From NCBI RefSeq assembly GCF_024793895.1, contig NZ_JANUSB010000015.1:868001-932000 (forward strand): 64,000 bases of DNA, given 5' to 3'. Source of the stretch: Serratia sp. AKBS12. Its GTDB lineage: Bacteria > Pseudomonadota > Gammaproteobacteria > Enterobacterales > Enterobacteriaceae. The notes beneath the pieces were generated by a model. That model was given only the letters and a program-made list of their open reading frames with translations. It was not told the DNA's origin and made no database searches. The position numbers and the translations under genes are program-made. Shown in pieces: positions 37,515 through 47,060 of the stretch (position 1 is its first letter; each line of letters begins with the position of its first letter).

Positions 37515-39478
37515 TCATTGCTCTCCGGCAGGTTGGCGGCCAGCGGGGCGCGTTGTTTATAGCGCAGCAGGTGCATCACGCCAGCGCTGACAATCAGCGC
37601 GGCACCGGCCAGGTCGGTCAACAGGCCGGGCTTGATCAGCATGATGGCGGCAACGATAAACAGTAGCCGCTCCAGCCAGTGGGTTTTCATCAGCCAGAAA
37701 TTGGCGCTGGCAATTGACAGCGCATAGATGCCAACCAGCGCGGTGACGATCATGTGAATCATGGAAAAGACGTTCATATCCTCGCCCTGCATCAGCAGCG
37801 CCGGGTTATAAACCAGAATGAACGGAATGATAAAGCCCGGCAGCGCCAGCCGCACCGCATCCCACGAGGTCTGCATCGGATCGGCGCGGGCGATGCTGGC
37901 TGCGGTATAGCTTGCCAGCGCCACCGGCGGGGTAATGTTCGACAGCGCGCCAAACCAGAACACGAAGAAGTGCGCGGCCAACGGCATCACGCCGGCCTTG
38001 ATCAGGATCGGCGATACGGTAACCGCCACCACGATATACAACGCGGTCGAGGGCAGTCCCATGCTCAGCACAATACACACCAGCATCACCACCAGCAGTA
38101 TCATCCACAAGGTATTGTTGGTCATTGAAACGATATTGAACGCCAGCGTAGAACCGATACCGGTCATGGTTACCACGCAGATAATGACGCCAATGGCGGC
38201 ACAGGCGATGGTTACCTGAATGGAACCGCGTGCCGCTTCATTCAGCGCTTCGGCGATTTTCTTCGGCGTCATGCGCACCGTGCTGTCCGGCGTGATCCAG
38301 CTGGCGACGATAATGGCAACAATGCCCAGGAAGCCGGCATAAATCGGCGTTTTGCCCATCAGCAGAGTGCCGATGACGATCACCAGCGGCAGCAGTAATA
38401 ACCCACGCGCCTTCAGCACCGCTTTGACCTGCGGAATATGCTCTTTGCTGAGGCCTTTCAGGCCCTGTTTTTTCGCTTCCAGATCGATGGCCATGATCAG
38501 CGCCGCGTAGTAAAGCAGTGCCGGCACGATGGCTGCAATCACGATGGTGGTATAAGAAATGCCAAGGAAACCGGCCATAATGAATGCGGCTGCGCCCATA
38601 ATCGGCGGCATGATCATGCCACCGGTCGACGCGGTGGCTTCAACCGCACCGGCGAAACGCGGCGACAGGCCGATGCTTTTCATCAGCGGAATGGTGAAGG
38701 TGCCGGTAGTGGCAACGTTGGCCACCGCGCTACCGCTCAGCGAGCCGGTCAACGCCGATGAGATCACCGCCACCTGCGCCGGTCCGCCACGACGACGACC
38801 GGCCATCGCCAGCGCCAAATCGTTAAACAGTTGGGTGGCGCCGCTGACGCTGAGAAACGCGCCGAACAGGATAAAGACCACGATGGCGGTTGAGGCGGTA
38901 GACAGGGTAATGCCAAATATCCCTTCGCTGGTCATAAACAGCCGGTACAGCAAGCGCTCAACCGAAAAACCGCCGTGGCCGAATATACCCATGAAATATT
39001 GCCCGAACAGGGCATAGACGATGGCAAAGGTCGCCAGACCGGGGATGAAATAGCCGGTTGTACGCCGTGCGGCTTCGAATAATACCGCAATGCCCAATGC
39101 CGCCATCAGGTAATCGGTAGTATTGGGAATGCTTTTGCGTACCACGTGCAGATCGACGTAGTTAAAGTAAAAATAGCCGTAACTCACCAGCGTCAGCGTG
39201 ATGAATAAGTAATCCCAGCGGTTGAACGCGCTGGTGGCGTGTTTTTTGGAGAACGGGAACAGGATGAATCCCAGGATCAGGATCCCGCTCAGAAAGGTGG
39301 TGTTGCGATAGAATTCCTGGGTATTGGCCAATGCATTGGAATAAATGGCATATAGCGAAATGGCCATCGCCAGTAGCGTAGCCAGTCGCAAGGTGATGCC
39401 GGCCAGCGGGCGACTACCCGTGCCGGCTTCTTTATCCAGATCGACCACCGGCGGTGGCGTCAGTTTTTCAGCGTTCAT
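37511..39478 (-). CDS. TRAP transporter fused permease (4TM/12TM)
   Basis: A 655-residue protein joining the small DctQ-like and large DctM-like parts, typical of TAXI-type TRAP systems. It has more than fifteen hydrophobic segments. Signature stretches include SGSAVANVATTGTFTIPLMK, ATASTGGMIMPPIMGAAAFI and VLSMGLPSTALYIVVAVTVS in the DctM domain. It is coupled by 4-base overlaps to the receptor gene upstream and the regulator downstream. Confidence 0.94.
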   Translation of the reverse strand: MNAEKLTPPPVVDLDKEAGTGSRPLAGITLRLATLLAMAISLYAIYSNALANTQEFYRNTTFLSGILILGFILFPFSKKHATSAFNRWDYLFITLTLVSYGYFYFNYVDLHVVRKSIPNTTDYLMAALGIAVLFEAARRTTGYFIPGLATFAIVYALFGQYFMGIFGHGGFSVERLLYRLFMTSEGIFGITLSTASTAIVVFILFGAFLSVSGATQLFNDLALAMAGRRRGGPAQVAVISSALTGSLSGSAVANVATTGTFTIPLMKSIGLSPRFAGAVEATASTGGMIMPPIMGAAAFIMAGFLGISYTTIVIAAIVPALLYYAALIMAIDLEAKKQGLKGLSKEHIPQVKAVLKARGLLLLPLVIVIGTLLMGKTPIYAGFLGIVAIIVASWITPDSTVRMTPKKIAEALNEAARGSIQVTIACAAIGVIICVVTMTGIGSTLAFNIVSMTNNTLWMILLVVMLVCIVLSMGLPSTALYIVVAVTVSPILIKAGVMPLAAHFFVFWFGALSNITPPVALASYTAASIARADPMQTSWDAVRLALPGFIIPFILVYNPALLMQGEDMNVFSMIHMIVTALVGIYALSIASANFWLMKTHWLERLLFIVAAIMLIKPGLLTDLAGAALIVSAGVMHLLRYKQRAPLAANLPESNE

Positions 39479-40527
39479 AACGCCTCCGTTTTTTTAGACG
39501 CATCGTCTGCGCTAGCCGCTTCTGGCGGCACCAGATAATCAGGTACGTTGATGCCGACTTCGCGGAAATAGCGATAGGCGCCCAAATGCAGCGGCACAGA
39601 AACGCCCTTTAGCGCATTTTCCAACGAAATGTATTTGGCAGAACTGTGCACCTGATGCACTTCCGGCAGGTTTTCGAACATGGTTTTGGTCAGGTCATAA
39701 ACGATCTTTTCATCTATTTGCCGGATGGAAACCAGAATGTTTGGCTGGGCGATGGTGGTGACCGCCTTGCTCTGCCGCGGATAGGTATTCGGCTTTATTT
39801 CAAAGCGGAACCAGGCATTGGCAATGGCGTTGATACTGGCCAGTTGCTGGTCGGTAACGTCCAGAATGCGCGCCGGAACGCCGCTGGCGTACATATCGGT
39901 GACCGCGGCGGCCGGTACGCCAGCGGGTAATGCGCCGCCATCAAGTCGGCCATCACGCATCGCCGAAACGGTATCTCCATAGCCGAGGTACTCAGGTGAA
40001 ATGGATTTTTTGCTCAACTTGATGCCTTGCAGGATCACCACCGTGGATTGTTCGGTGCCGCTGGCCTGCGGGCCTACCGAAAAACGGCTGCCGGCAATGT
40101 CGTTTAAGGTGCCGTCTTTCACCTTGCTTTCCAGCATCACGAAGTGTTCCACGTTGGGCCATAGCATCGAAATGGAGCGCAGGTCTTTATAGGCTCGCCG
40201 GTCGAAATTGCGCACCCCTTCATAGGCTTCGGTGGCAATCAGACTTTGCAGAATGGCCAGCTGCGCCTCATCTTTCTGCAATAAATCGATGTTTTCTATC
40301 GAACCGGCCGAGGACTGTCCGGTGACCTGGATACCGTCCTGCTTCAGCAGATTGCTCCAGACGTTAGCCAGTCCGACGCCCATCGGGTAGTAAGTGCCGC
40401 CGGTAGAGGCGGTAGCTACTGACAAAAAGGTCTTGTCGGCATTCTCCGCCTTGCCGGCGATAGCTAGCGCCACCACGGCGATGGCCGCAGTGATACCTGC
40501 TAATAGCTTGATTTTTCTATTTTTCAT
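39475..40527 (-). CDS. TAXI-family TRAP solute receptor
   Basis: A 350-residue periplasmic receptor. After an N-terminal hydrophobic export segment (IKLLAGITAAIAVVALAIAG) come the TAXI hallmarks FLSVATASTGGTYYPMGVGL, GQSSAGSIENIDLLQKDEAQ and LDGGALPAGVPAAAVTDMY. Systems of this class carry small organic acids such as 2-oxoglutarate or glutamate. Given the linkage to lhgO, 2-hydroxyglutarate or another C5 acid is a fair guess. The start at 40527 (MKNRKIK) is chosen because a longer reading to 40638 adds a non-signal-like head; its Shine-Dalgarno is weak. Confidence 0.88.
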   Translation of the reverse strand: MKNRKIKLLAGITAAIAVVALAIAGKAENADKTFLSVATASTGGTYYPMGVGLANVWSNLLKQDGIQVTGQSSAGSIENIDLLQKDEAQLAILQSLIATEAYEGVRNFDRRAYKDLRSISMLWPNVEHFVMLESKVKDGTLNDIAGSRFSVGPQASGTEQSTVVILQGIKLSKKSISPEYLGYGDTVSAMRDGRLDGGALPAGVPAAAVTDMYASGVPARILDVTDQQLASINAIANAWFRFEIKPNTYPRQSKAVTTIAQPNILVSIRQIDEKIVYDLTKTMFENLPEVHQVHSSAKYISLENALKGVSVPLHLGAYRYFREVGINVPDYLVPPEAASADDASKKTEAL

Positions 40528-40572
40528 AGTAAGTACCAGAGGTTGAAACAAATGGATAACATTTGCTGCAAC

Positions 40573-40582
40573 TTGTATACAA
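40573..40582. promoter_or_regulatory. GntR-type operator candidate of the TRAP operon
   Basis: TTGTATACAA is a perfect 10-base palindrome 45 bases upstream of the TAXI receptor start. The TTGTA/TACAA form is typical for FadR-subfamily GntR regulators (for example DgoR), and a regulator of this type is encoded in the operon. Confidence 0.65.
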
Positions 40583-40691
40583 CATGGCAGATTGGTTGGC
40601 CTAATGGCAGCGACGGGATTTGTGATCGTGTTGGGCAAAAAATGGCCGATATATGTTGCAGAATGTGACGCAGGTTAAAACAAATGCATTA

Positions 40692-40713
40692 GCCGCGGCG
40701 TTGCTGCCGCGGC
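40692..40713 (-). terminator. Terminator after the cupin gene
   Basis: The stem GCCGCGGC/GCCGCGGC with a 6-base loop begins 28 bases beyond the cupin stop; minus-strand reading continues into TTTGTTTT a few bases on. Confidence 0.6.
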
Positions 40714-40741
40714 GAAGGGACAGGATGGGGGCGAGGTATAA

Positions 40742-41065
40742 CTAAGGTAAAAAGTCTTCGCGCTGCGGGGTGAAGGTATCCAGCAAGGTACCGGGTTCCA
40801 GGCAGACGCAACCGTGTACCACGTTGGGTTGCTTATACAGCGTATCGCCTGCCGCCACCTGATGGGTTTCGTCACCGATGGTGAATTCAAAGCGGCCGGA
40901 CAGCACATAGGTGAGCTGTTCGTGTGGATGGCTGTGCAGGGGGCCTACCGCCCCTGCGCTGAAGTTGACCTCCACCGCCATCATGGTGCCGCCGTGGGCC
41001 AGAATGCGCCGTGACACACCGCCGCCAAGATCCTCCAGACGGGTATCTTGTTTGAACGTGAACAT
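40742..41065 (-). CDS. Small cupin protein, KdgF-like
   Basis: A 107-residue single-domain cupin. Metal-binding histidines are in VGPLHSHPHEQLTYVLSGRF (cupin motif 1, with Glu/Gln) and QPNVVHGCVCLEPG (motif 2). The beginning FKQDTRLEDLGGGVSRRILA and the end FTPQREDFL resemble KdgF, which helps linearise unsaturated uronates from pectin. No other pectin gene is near, so the role here is uncertain. It stands between the TRAP operon and a divergent MFS gene. Confidence 0.78.
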   Translation of the reverse strand: MFTFKQDTRLEDLGGGVSRRILAHGGTMMAVEVNFSAGAVGPLHSHPHEQLTYVLSGRFEFTIGDETHQVAAGDTLYKQPNVVHGCVCLEPGTLLDTFTPQREDFLP

Positions 41066-41447
41066 ACTGAAACCTCGTAGTGAACAGGATGAGTTTAAAA
41101 TTGAAACATTGTTTTATTTATCTGGAAATATAATGTCGTTGACTGCATTTGTCGAGCGCTATAAACCTATCAACGTGCTCAGCAGGCGGTGTAATTTATT
41201 GCGCCAATGGTGCCATCGGTTTGCCGGAGGGCGTTTGTGCCGAACGTATGTGCGTAAAACCTGCCTCAGGTATCTGGTAAATTGCGGATTAGCTGCTAAT
41301 TTTTAGCTGAACTCATTTGATTTAGCCAAGTAAGTGATTTTCTGCATCTTATCGTGCGCGCCAGTGAGGTTGATGTCGTTCAGTCAGTAGCTTATCCGTC
41401 GTCTGCCACCTGGCAGTCGTCAGTAAAATGATAAGGGGTTAATCATA
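41066..41447. other. Divergent promoter region, cupin / MFS gene
   Basis: 382 bases without a supported gene. A weak frame near 41133-41306 is Arg/Cys-rich and unlike a protein. Promoters for the cupin (-) and MFS gene (+) must be here; none was pinned down. Confidence 0.45.
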
Positions 41448-42575
41448 GTGTCATTTCTTCGCAATAAAATCGGCGTGCTGCTCGCGGCGATGATCTTTGG
41501 CTTGACCTATGGCCTGAGTGCACCGCTGATTGCCATCAAGCTGGCGAACATGAATTACAGCGAAGCCTTTATCGGCGTCAATGCGGCACTGCATGCGGTT
41601 GGCGTGTTTATTGTCGCGCCACTGTTGCCCCGGCTGTGCCGGCGCTACTCCGCCAAAGCGCTGATGTTGAGTGCGTTGCTGATTTCAGCGTTGGTGCTGT
41701 GTCTGTTTCCCTATACGCCGATCGCCATCTGGTTTTTGCTGCGGCTATTGCTGGGGGCAATGAGCGAAATCATGCTGGTGGTGACTGAGACCTGGCTGAA
41801 CTTTATGGCGGAAGAAACGGTACGTGCACGGGTGCTAGCCGCCTATACCGCCAGTCTGTCCTGCGGTTTTGCACTGGGACCGTTGATTCTGGCCGGCGTT
41901 GGCAGCAGTGGTGCTATCGCCTTCTTTATTGGCGCGGTGATTGCGCTACTGGCGGCGAGCGTAGTGGCCTGTTCGGCGATCAAACCCCTGCCGGCGGAAT
42001 CCCATCAGTCCAAACCGGCAATGCTGTATCTGCGCCTGGCGCCGGTTGCCGTTGCGGCGACGGTATTGAACGCCGGGCTGGAGTCGGCTGGCATGAACCT
42101 GCTTTCTGTCTACGCGATGAATTTGGGCTGGAATGAACCGTCAGCCACCTCGCTGATTTCAGTATTAATGATTGGCGCTATCCTGCTGCAATTGCCCATT
42201 GGCTGGCTGGCCGACCGTTTCAACCGCCAGCGATTGATCGTGGTGCTGGCGGCGCTGTCAACGCTGGGCGCGTTGCTGTGGCCGATGTCGCTCAATTATC
42301 CGTGGCTGGCGTATACGCTGCTGTTCGTTTGGGGTGGGGTGTTTGTCGGTATTTACACCGTGATGATTACCCTGGTTGGGGAGCGTTTCAACGGTGGCGA
42401 GCTGGTGGGGATTTACTCGCTGCTGTCGGTGGCATGGGGGCTGGGCGCGCTGCTTGGCCCGACGCTGGGCGGCGTCGCGATGGCCTTCAATACTCACGGG
42501 CTGCCGTTGATGGCAGCGTTGATGTGTGCGGTGTTTACGCTGTTTGCCCTCAAAAATAAGCGTCGTGGCGTTTAA
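41448..42575 (+). CDS. MFS transporter, YcaD-like
   Basis: A 375-residue, twelve-helix carrier of the major facilitator superfamily. Residues such as SEAFIGVNAALHAVGVFIVA, LLGAMSEIMLVVTETWLNFM and QLPIGWLADRFNRQRLIVVL (the loop 8-9 version of the A-motif) fit the YcaD-type group. The start is GTG at 41448, with AAGGGG ten bases upstream. Substrate unknown. It precedes two membrane/secreted papain-like genes on the same strand with 42 bases between, perhaps one operon. Confidence 0.85.
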   Translation: MSFLRNKIGVLLAAMIFGLTYGLSAPLIAIKLANMNYSEAFIGVNAALHAVGVFIVAPLLPRLCRRYSAKALMLSALLISALVLCLFPYTPIAIWFLLRLLLGAMSEIMLVVTETWLNFMAEETVRARVLAAYTASLSCGFALGPLILAGVGSSGAIAFFIGAVIALLAASVVACSAIKPLPAESHQSKPAMLYLRLAPVAVAATVLNAGLESAGMNLLSVYAMNLGWNEPSATSLISVLMIGAILLQLPIGWLADRFNRQRLIVVLAALSTLGALLWPMSLNYPWLAYTLLFVWGGVFVGIYTVMITLVGERFNGGELVGIYSLLSVAWGLGALLGPTLGGVAMAFNTHGLPLMAALMCAVFTLFALKNKRRGV

Positions 42576-42617
42576 CGCAACGCTAACGATCATTTTTAAC
42601 GTGGAGGATGCTGGGCG

Positions 42618-44012
42618 ATGGTTCAGTTAGTGATGATTCTGTTGGGGGTTGATTATCTGCGCGCGCGCTGGCGTGGTCTGATGGTGATCGGCTGGCTGGG
42701 AATACTGGCCGGCCTGGTGATCTTCATCGACGCGCTGGACAATGCGCTCTATTTTCCGCTCAACCCGTTTGCCTGGCTACTGCTGGCGGAAGGGATAGCA
42801 ACGCTGATGGTGGCGCACACCGGCATTGGCGGGCAGCGCACGCTGCGCTACGTCAAGGGTGGGGCCTTTGTGCTGGCGGCGCTGCTGATTCTGGCCGGTC
42901 ATCATCATGGCCATTTTGTGCTGTCGATGATCTTTGGCACGCTGTTTTTGGCCGATGGCCTGTTGCAAACCATCAGCGCCACGGTGGTGCGTTACAAAAA
43001 CTGGAGGTTGGCGGTGGTGGGCGGTGTGATAGAGATAGCACTGGCGATCTTTTTCTACCAGCCATATCCGACGCATTACGTTGGCACCGTACCCTATTGC
43101 CTCGGCCTGGGGCTGATCTTTGGCGGCTGGAACATGTTGATGCTGGCGATGCGTGTCAAGCGCATGGACATCAACCCGGCGGTACAGGGCAACGAGGCGG
43201 CTGAAGAGTCCAGCAGTGCGGATACCCGGCCCCAACTGACCCTCTGGGAAGGGCCGCCGGCCGATGATGAGCCGGCGCTGACGGTACACGTCTGGACGCC
43301 GGTGGGATCGTCAAAAAACGCCACGGTGCCGCACCCGGTGATCGACCGATATATTGCCGCGGTAGATAAAGACGGGGTGATCTCCACCGGTCACGCCGCG
43401 CTGGAAGCGCCTGAAGGCGTGTATATCAGTCTGTATCCGGCCGAAGACATTGACCGTTCCCCGGAGCAGTTTACCCGCCTGTTGCGCGCCACCGAGGAAA
43501 ACAATGTCGCCGGGGTGTTCCAACCTGATTACATGACCGAATCCAGCGAATGGTGCCCGTCAACGGTGCGGGTGCGTATTCGTAATTACGACGCCGCCCG
43601 GCTGCAACGTTTTTGGCAGGTATACCGCCAGGACAAAACCTACAACCTGACGCATCGAAATTGCTCCAGCAGCGTGGCGCTGGCGCTGGAAGCTGCATTG
43701 GAGGGGGTGGCCGGCAAAATTTGGGGCCGGCACGGTCACTGGCGCGCCTTGACCAAGATTTTGACCACTCCGGAGCTTTGGGTTGCGGTGCAGATCCGCA
43801 AGCGGGCAAAAACCATGGCCTGGACACCAGGCCTGACGCTGGATTATGCCCGCGCACTCAGCATGCTGGCGGATCCACGGCCTACCGGTTGGCTGACCAC
43901 GGCGCAGCGTGCGGTGCGTAAAATCTTCTCGCTACGTAAACAGTGGCGGGAAGACAAGCCAAACGCCTCGGCGGTGCAGGCTGAGGTGGACGGCAAAGGC
44001 GTTTCGCAATAA
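42618..44012 (+). CDS. HdeD-like membrane domain fused to a permuted papain-like domain
   Basis: A 464-residue fusion. The N-terminal ~180 residues have six hydrophobic helices arranged as in HdeD (GWLGILAGLVIFIDALDNAL, FGTLFLADGLLQTISATVV). A polar linker follows, then a soluble domain from about residue 230. There HAALEAPEGVYISLYP places a His before, and THRNCSSSVALALEAALEG places a Cys after, the order of circularly permuted NlpC/P60/LRAT folds. The function may be a peptidase or acyltransferase. GGAGGATGC precedes the ATG. It ends in TAATG, overlapping the next gene by one base. Confidence 0.75.
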   Translation: MVQLVMILLGVDYLRARWRGLMVIGWLGILAGLVIFIDALDNALYFPLNPFAWLLLAEGIATLMVAHTGIGGQRTLRYVKGGAFVLAALLILAGHHHGHFVLSMIFGTLFLADGLLQTISATVVRYKNWRLAVVGGVIEIALAIFFYQPYPTHYVGTVPYCLGLGLIFGGWNMLMLAMRVKRMDINPAVQGNEAAEESSSADTRPQLTLWEGPPADDEPALTVHVWTPVGSSKNATVPHPVIDRYIAAVDKDGVISTGHAALEAPEGVYISLYPAEDIDRSPEQFTRLLRATEENNVAGVFQPDYMTESSEWCPSTVRVRIRNYDAARLQRFWQVYRQDKTYNLTHRNCSSSVALALEAALEGVAGKIWGRHGHWRALTKILTTPELWVAVQIRKRAKTMAWTPGLTLDYARALSMLADPRPTGWLTTAQRAVRKIFSLRKQWREDKPNASAVQAEVDGKGVSQ

Positions 44013-44782
44013 TGGCTCCGTTGCGCTGGCCGGCGTCAAAGCCGAGCAACGAACGCGACTGGCTGACGGAATATGCCAGATTGCCGACGGTGGAGTGGGG
44101 TGTGCAGGGCAAGGTGACATTGCGTAACGTGCGTAATTTCACCTATCGCACCCGTGATGATTATTCCCCGGATTGGTACGACGCCGAATACGATCTTAAT
44201 CAGGCTGCAACCGTGGATGTCATCGCATCCTATTGGTCGGGAAAATCAATTGCGCACCTTTTTTTGAGCTTTGGCTTTCAGGATGGCCGCCATCTGGCGA
44301 TTTCCATCGAAACCCGCCGTAGCCGTGGCCAGTTTTTTTCCACCTGGCGCGGCTTTTTCAACTATTACATGCTGACTTATGTGGTTGCCGATGAACGTGA
44401 CCTGATCGGCGTAAGAACCGACGTTCGCCGCGAGCAGGTGTATCTCTACCCGGTGCAGATCGCGGCGCCAACCGTGCGCCAGCTGTTGCTGGAGTATCTG
44501 CGGCGTATCGATCAACTTAGCCAGCGGCCCGAGTTTTATCACACGCTGTACAACAATTGCACCAGCAATATCCTGCGGCATGCCGCCGCCGTTTCTCCGG
44601 CCATTCGTTACCACTGGCGGGTGCTGGTTAGCGGCTATGCCGACCGCTATGTCTACGATCTCGGCCTGTTGAACAATGACCTGCCGTTTGAGCAACTCAA
44701 GCAACGCAGTCTGATCGTGCGCCCGCCTGACGCGGTAATTGATGCGGACTTTTCACGACAGATCCGCCGCTCTAGGGCCTGA
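44012..44782 (+). CDS. DUF4105 protein, papain-like
   Basis: A 256-residue protein. The core VEWGVQGKVTLRNVRNFTYR, SIAHLFLSFGFQDGRHLAIS and FYHTLYNNCTSNILRH follows the DUF4105 pattern, seen also in the N-terminal domain of lacto-N-biosidase chaperone-like proteins. A His (AHLF) precedes a Cys (NNCTSN), again a permuted papain order. No clear signal peptide is read from this start, so it may be cytoplasmic-side or use the previous gene's membrane anchor. It is translationally coupled to the preceding gene. Confidence 0.78.
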   Translation: MAPLRWPASKPSNERDWLTEYARLPTVEWGVQGKVTLRNVRNFTYRTRDDYSPDWYDAEYDLNQAATVDVIASYWSGKSIAHLFLSFGFQDGRHLAISIETRRSRGQFFSTWRGFFNYYMLTYVVADERDLIGVRTDVRREQVYLYPVQIAAPTVRQLLLEYLRRIDQLSQRPEFYHTLYNNCTSNILRHAAAVSPAIRYHWRVLVSGYADRYVYDLGLLNNDLPFEQLKQRSLIVRPPDAVIDADFSRQIRRSRA

Positions 44783-45171
44783 TGAAGGTAACCAGACCCG
44801 CAGGATCGGGCGGCACGCAATGCCGACGCTGCGCGTTTTGCCTTATCGCCGGTTGTCATACCAAGGCAAAATGGTCGCTTGACAAGCGCTGCCGCCAGTC
44901 AACGCGGTGATAACCCATATCCTGTTCAGCACTGGCGCACGAAACATGGCCAAATAGGTAACTGATAATAACGCCGTGGAAAAGCCCTGAGCCGTAGCCA
45001 TTCCATGGCGGTAATAACCAATGGCAAAAACAATTAATCCGCTGCGCCAGCGTTAAACTGTTTAAAATTAAATTTCATCTGCTATAAGAACAAACGAAAG
45101 CGCTGGACAACGCTGAGCAATAAATTTAATTATAATAAACAGAGTAAACCAGATATTCCTGAGGAACCGTG
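44783..45171. other. Intergenic region upstream of the IprA-like gene
   Basis: 389 bases, with an AT-rich right half (45060-45150). No gene, RNA or clear operator was recognised. Confidence 0.45.
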
Positions 45172-45798
45172 ATGATTATGCAACCCGTTCGGCCTGAAGC
45201 GTCGATCCAGCGTTTGCTTGATGCGTTGGAACCCCTGGCGAAGCCAATGAGCGTGATGCCGCGTAAGCGCCTGAACTGGGAATACAAGGGTGAGCCGCAG
45301 TTTTACATTGTCAAGAGTGGTGAGCTGTCGATACTGCGGGTGTCTGACGGTTTGCTGATCGCTACAGCCTATGAACAAACGCTGTTTGGCCTGGCCGAAA
45401 GTATTCAGCCGCTGCGCTGCCATATTTTGCGGGTGGAGACGCCGTCAACCCTGCTGCGGTTGAACGCCAGTGACGCCAAGGCGGTGTTTACCGCGCAAGG
45501 CCTTTGGCAGGACGCCACGGTGTTGCTCTCCTATTACACCAGCTATCTCTTTTACCGCGATGCGCTGCTGGTGCAGCAGCGAACCTATTTGATCATCCGC
45601 GATCATCTGCTTGAGCTGATTAAGTTGCCGTTGGATACGCGCTTGAGGACGTCAATCTTGGAATATATGCAGGAAAGAACGTTGCTTTCGCGCAGCAGTA
45701 TATTGAACGTTATTGCTGAACTGAAAAACAATAATCACATCGAGATAAAGCGCGGTGGCTATCTGTTGAGCATCACTACCTTGCCTGACCGGTGTTGA
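45172..45798 (+). CDS. IprA/YaiV-like winged-helix regulator
   Basis: A 208-residue protein with a degenerate CRP-like N-terminal beta-roll (YIVKSGELSILRVSDGLLIA, FGLAESIQPL) and a C-terminal winged helix (LLSRSSILNVIAELKNNNHI, RGGYLLSITTLP) close to E. coli YaiV/IprA, a modulator of peroxide resistance. No cyclic-nucleotide pocket residues are evident. ATG at 45172 has GAGGA six bases upstream. It stands just before the ompA-like gene and might control it. Confidence 0.8.
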   Translation: MIMQPVRPEASIQRLLDALEPLAKPMSVMPRKRLNWEYKGEPQFYIVKSGELSILRVSDGLLIATAYEQTLFGLAESIQPLRCHILRVETPSTLLRLNASDAKAVFTAQGLWQDATVLLSYYTSYLFYRDALLVQQRTYLIIRDHLLELIKLPLDTRLRTSILEYMQERTLLSRSSILNVIAELKNNNHIEIKRGGYLLSITTLPDRC

Positions 45799-45970
45799 GC
45801 CATCATTATTGCGCCAAGTTCAGGGGCTAGCCTCTTTATTTTTTAATAATTTAAAATTAAACCATAAAATAATAGAGGCGTCCCAACGCTTGTTTTATTA
45901 TTTCCGCTAACAATCCACCTTGCCGTCAATATTTCATCGACGGCGAGTGTAATTATAGCCAGGGAATATT

Positions 45971-47029
45971 ATGAAAAAAACACTTGTCGCGCTCATTGTA
46001 TTAAATGCTTGCGCTGTGTCTCAAGCCTTCGCCGCCGCAGATACCGGTACCTGGTACGGTGGCGCGAAACTTGGTTGGTCGCATTATTTTGATGCCAGCG
46101 CGGATAAAGACTTTAGCGATAACCTGGATCATGCCACCGATTTTGACTTTAACAAAGACAACACCGCCGGCGGCGTATTTGCCGGTTATCAGATTAACTC
46201 GTGGTTGGCTGTTGAAGGCGGCTATGATTATCTCGGCAATATGCAGATCAACGGCAATAACGGCGTCGCCGGCACAAAATTGGCCAGCCAGGGGTTACAA
46301 TTATCAATGAAAGCCAGTTACGGCCTGACCGATAACTGGGATCTCTATGGCCGTGCCGGCGCTATGGCCTACCGGGCAGAAACCGACCATGCCGGCCACA
46401 GCGAGTTCGAAACCGGCGTTCGACCGCTGGCTGCGGTGGGCACCGAGTATGCCTTTAACGATAACTGGGCGGGACGCGTTGAATATCAGTGGGTAAGCAA
46501 CGTTGGTAACGTCAATCAGATTGGTGCCAGCGCCGACGTCAGCTCCCTGACCGCGGGCGTGGTGTATCGCTTCGGTCAACATGCGGCCCCGGTCGCCGCA
46601 GTGGTCGTCGCGCCGGTGGCCGGGCCGGTTGAACCCGAGCGTTTCAATCTGAAGTCGGACGTCATGTTCGGCTACAACTCCGCCGAACTGTCGCCGCAGG
46701 GGCAGGCCGCGGTGCGTGACCTGTATAACCGTCCGGAAATCCAGTCAGCCAAAGATCAGACCACCATGGTGATTGGTTACAGCGACCGCATCGGTTCCGC
46801 CGACTATAACCAGCAACTGTCGTCCCGTCGGGCCCAGGCGGTAGCCGATGAGCTGGTTCGTTTGGGTATGCCAGCGGCCAATGTGCAAGCTCAGGGACGT
46901 GGTGCCAGCGAATCGGTAACCGGAACCCAGTGTGATGGTATCAGCGCGCGCAGCCAACGTATCGACTGCCTGGCGCCAGACCGCCGGGTAGTGGTTGAAA
47001 TCGCCGGGCAACACGCACCTCAGGCGTAA
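45971..47029 (+). CDS. OmpA-like outer membrane porin
   Basis: A 352-residue protein with a signal peptide (MKKTLVALIVLNACAVSQAFA), an eight-stranded barrel (residues about 22-205, starting TGTWYGGAKLGWSHY and ending VVYRFGQ), a Pro/Ala/Val hinge, and a peptidoglycan-binding OmpA C-terminal domain (VMFGYNSAELSPQGQAAV, MVIGYSDRIGSADYNQQLSS, RRAQAVADEL) with two cysteines near the end. The main enterobacterial ompA lies next to sulA, which is not here, so this is probably a paralogue. It ends in a good terminator. Confidence 0.93.
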   Translation: MKKTLVALIVLNACAVSQAFAAADTGTWYGGAKLGWSHYFDASADKDFSDNLDHATDFDFNKDNTAGGVFAGYQINSWLAVEGGYDYLGNMQINGNNGVAGTKLASQGLQLSMKASYGLTDNWDLYGRAGAMAYRAETDHAGHSEFETGVRPLAAVGTEYAFNDNWAGRVEYQWVSNVGNVNQIGASADVSSLTAGVVYRFGQHAAPVAAVVVAPVAGPVEPERFNLKSDVMFGYNSAELSPQGQAAVRDLYNRPEIQSAKDQTTMVIGYSDRIGSADYNQQLSSRRAQAVADELVRLGMPAANVQAQGRGASESVTGTQCDGISARSQRIDCLAPDRRVVVEIAGQHAPQA

Positions 47030-47060
47030 GCCACACCTCAGATAAAACTTTTGATGTATT

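Noticed and set aside
41133-41306. Short frame reading MSLTAFVERYKPINVLSR
   Set aside because: It is Arg/Cys-rich, has no good ribosome site and lies in a divergent promoter region.
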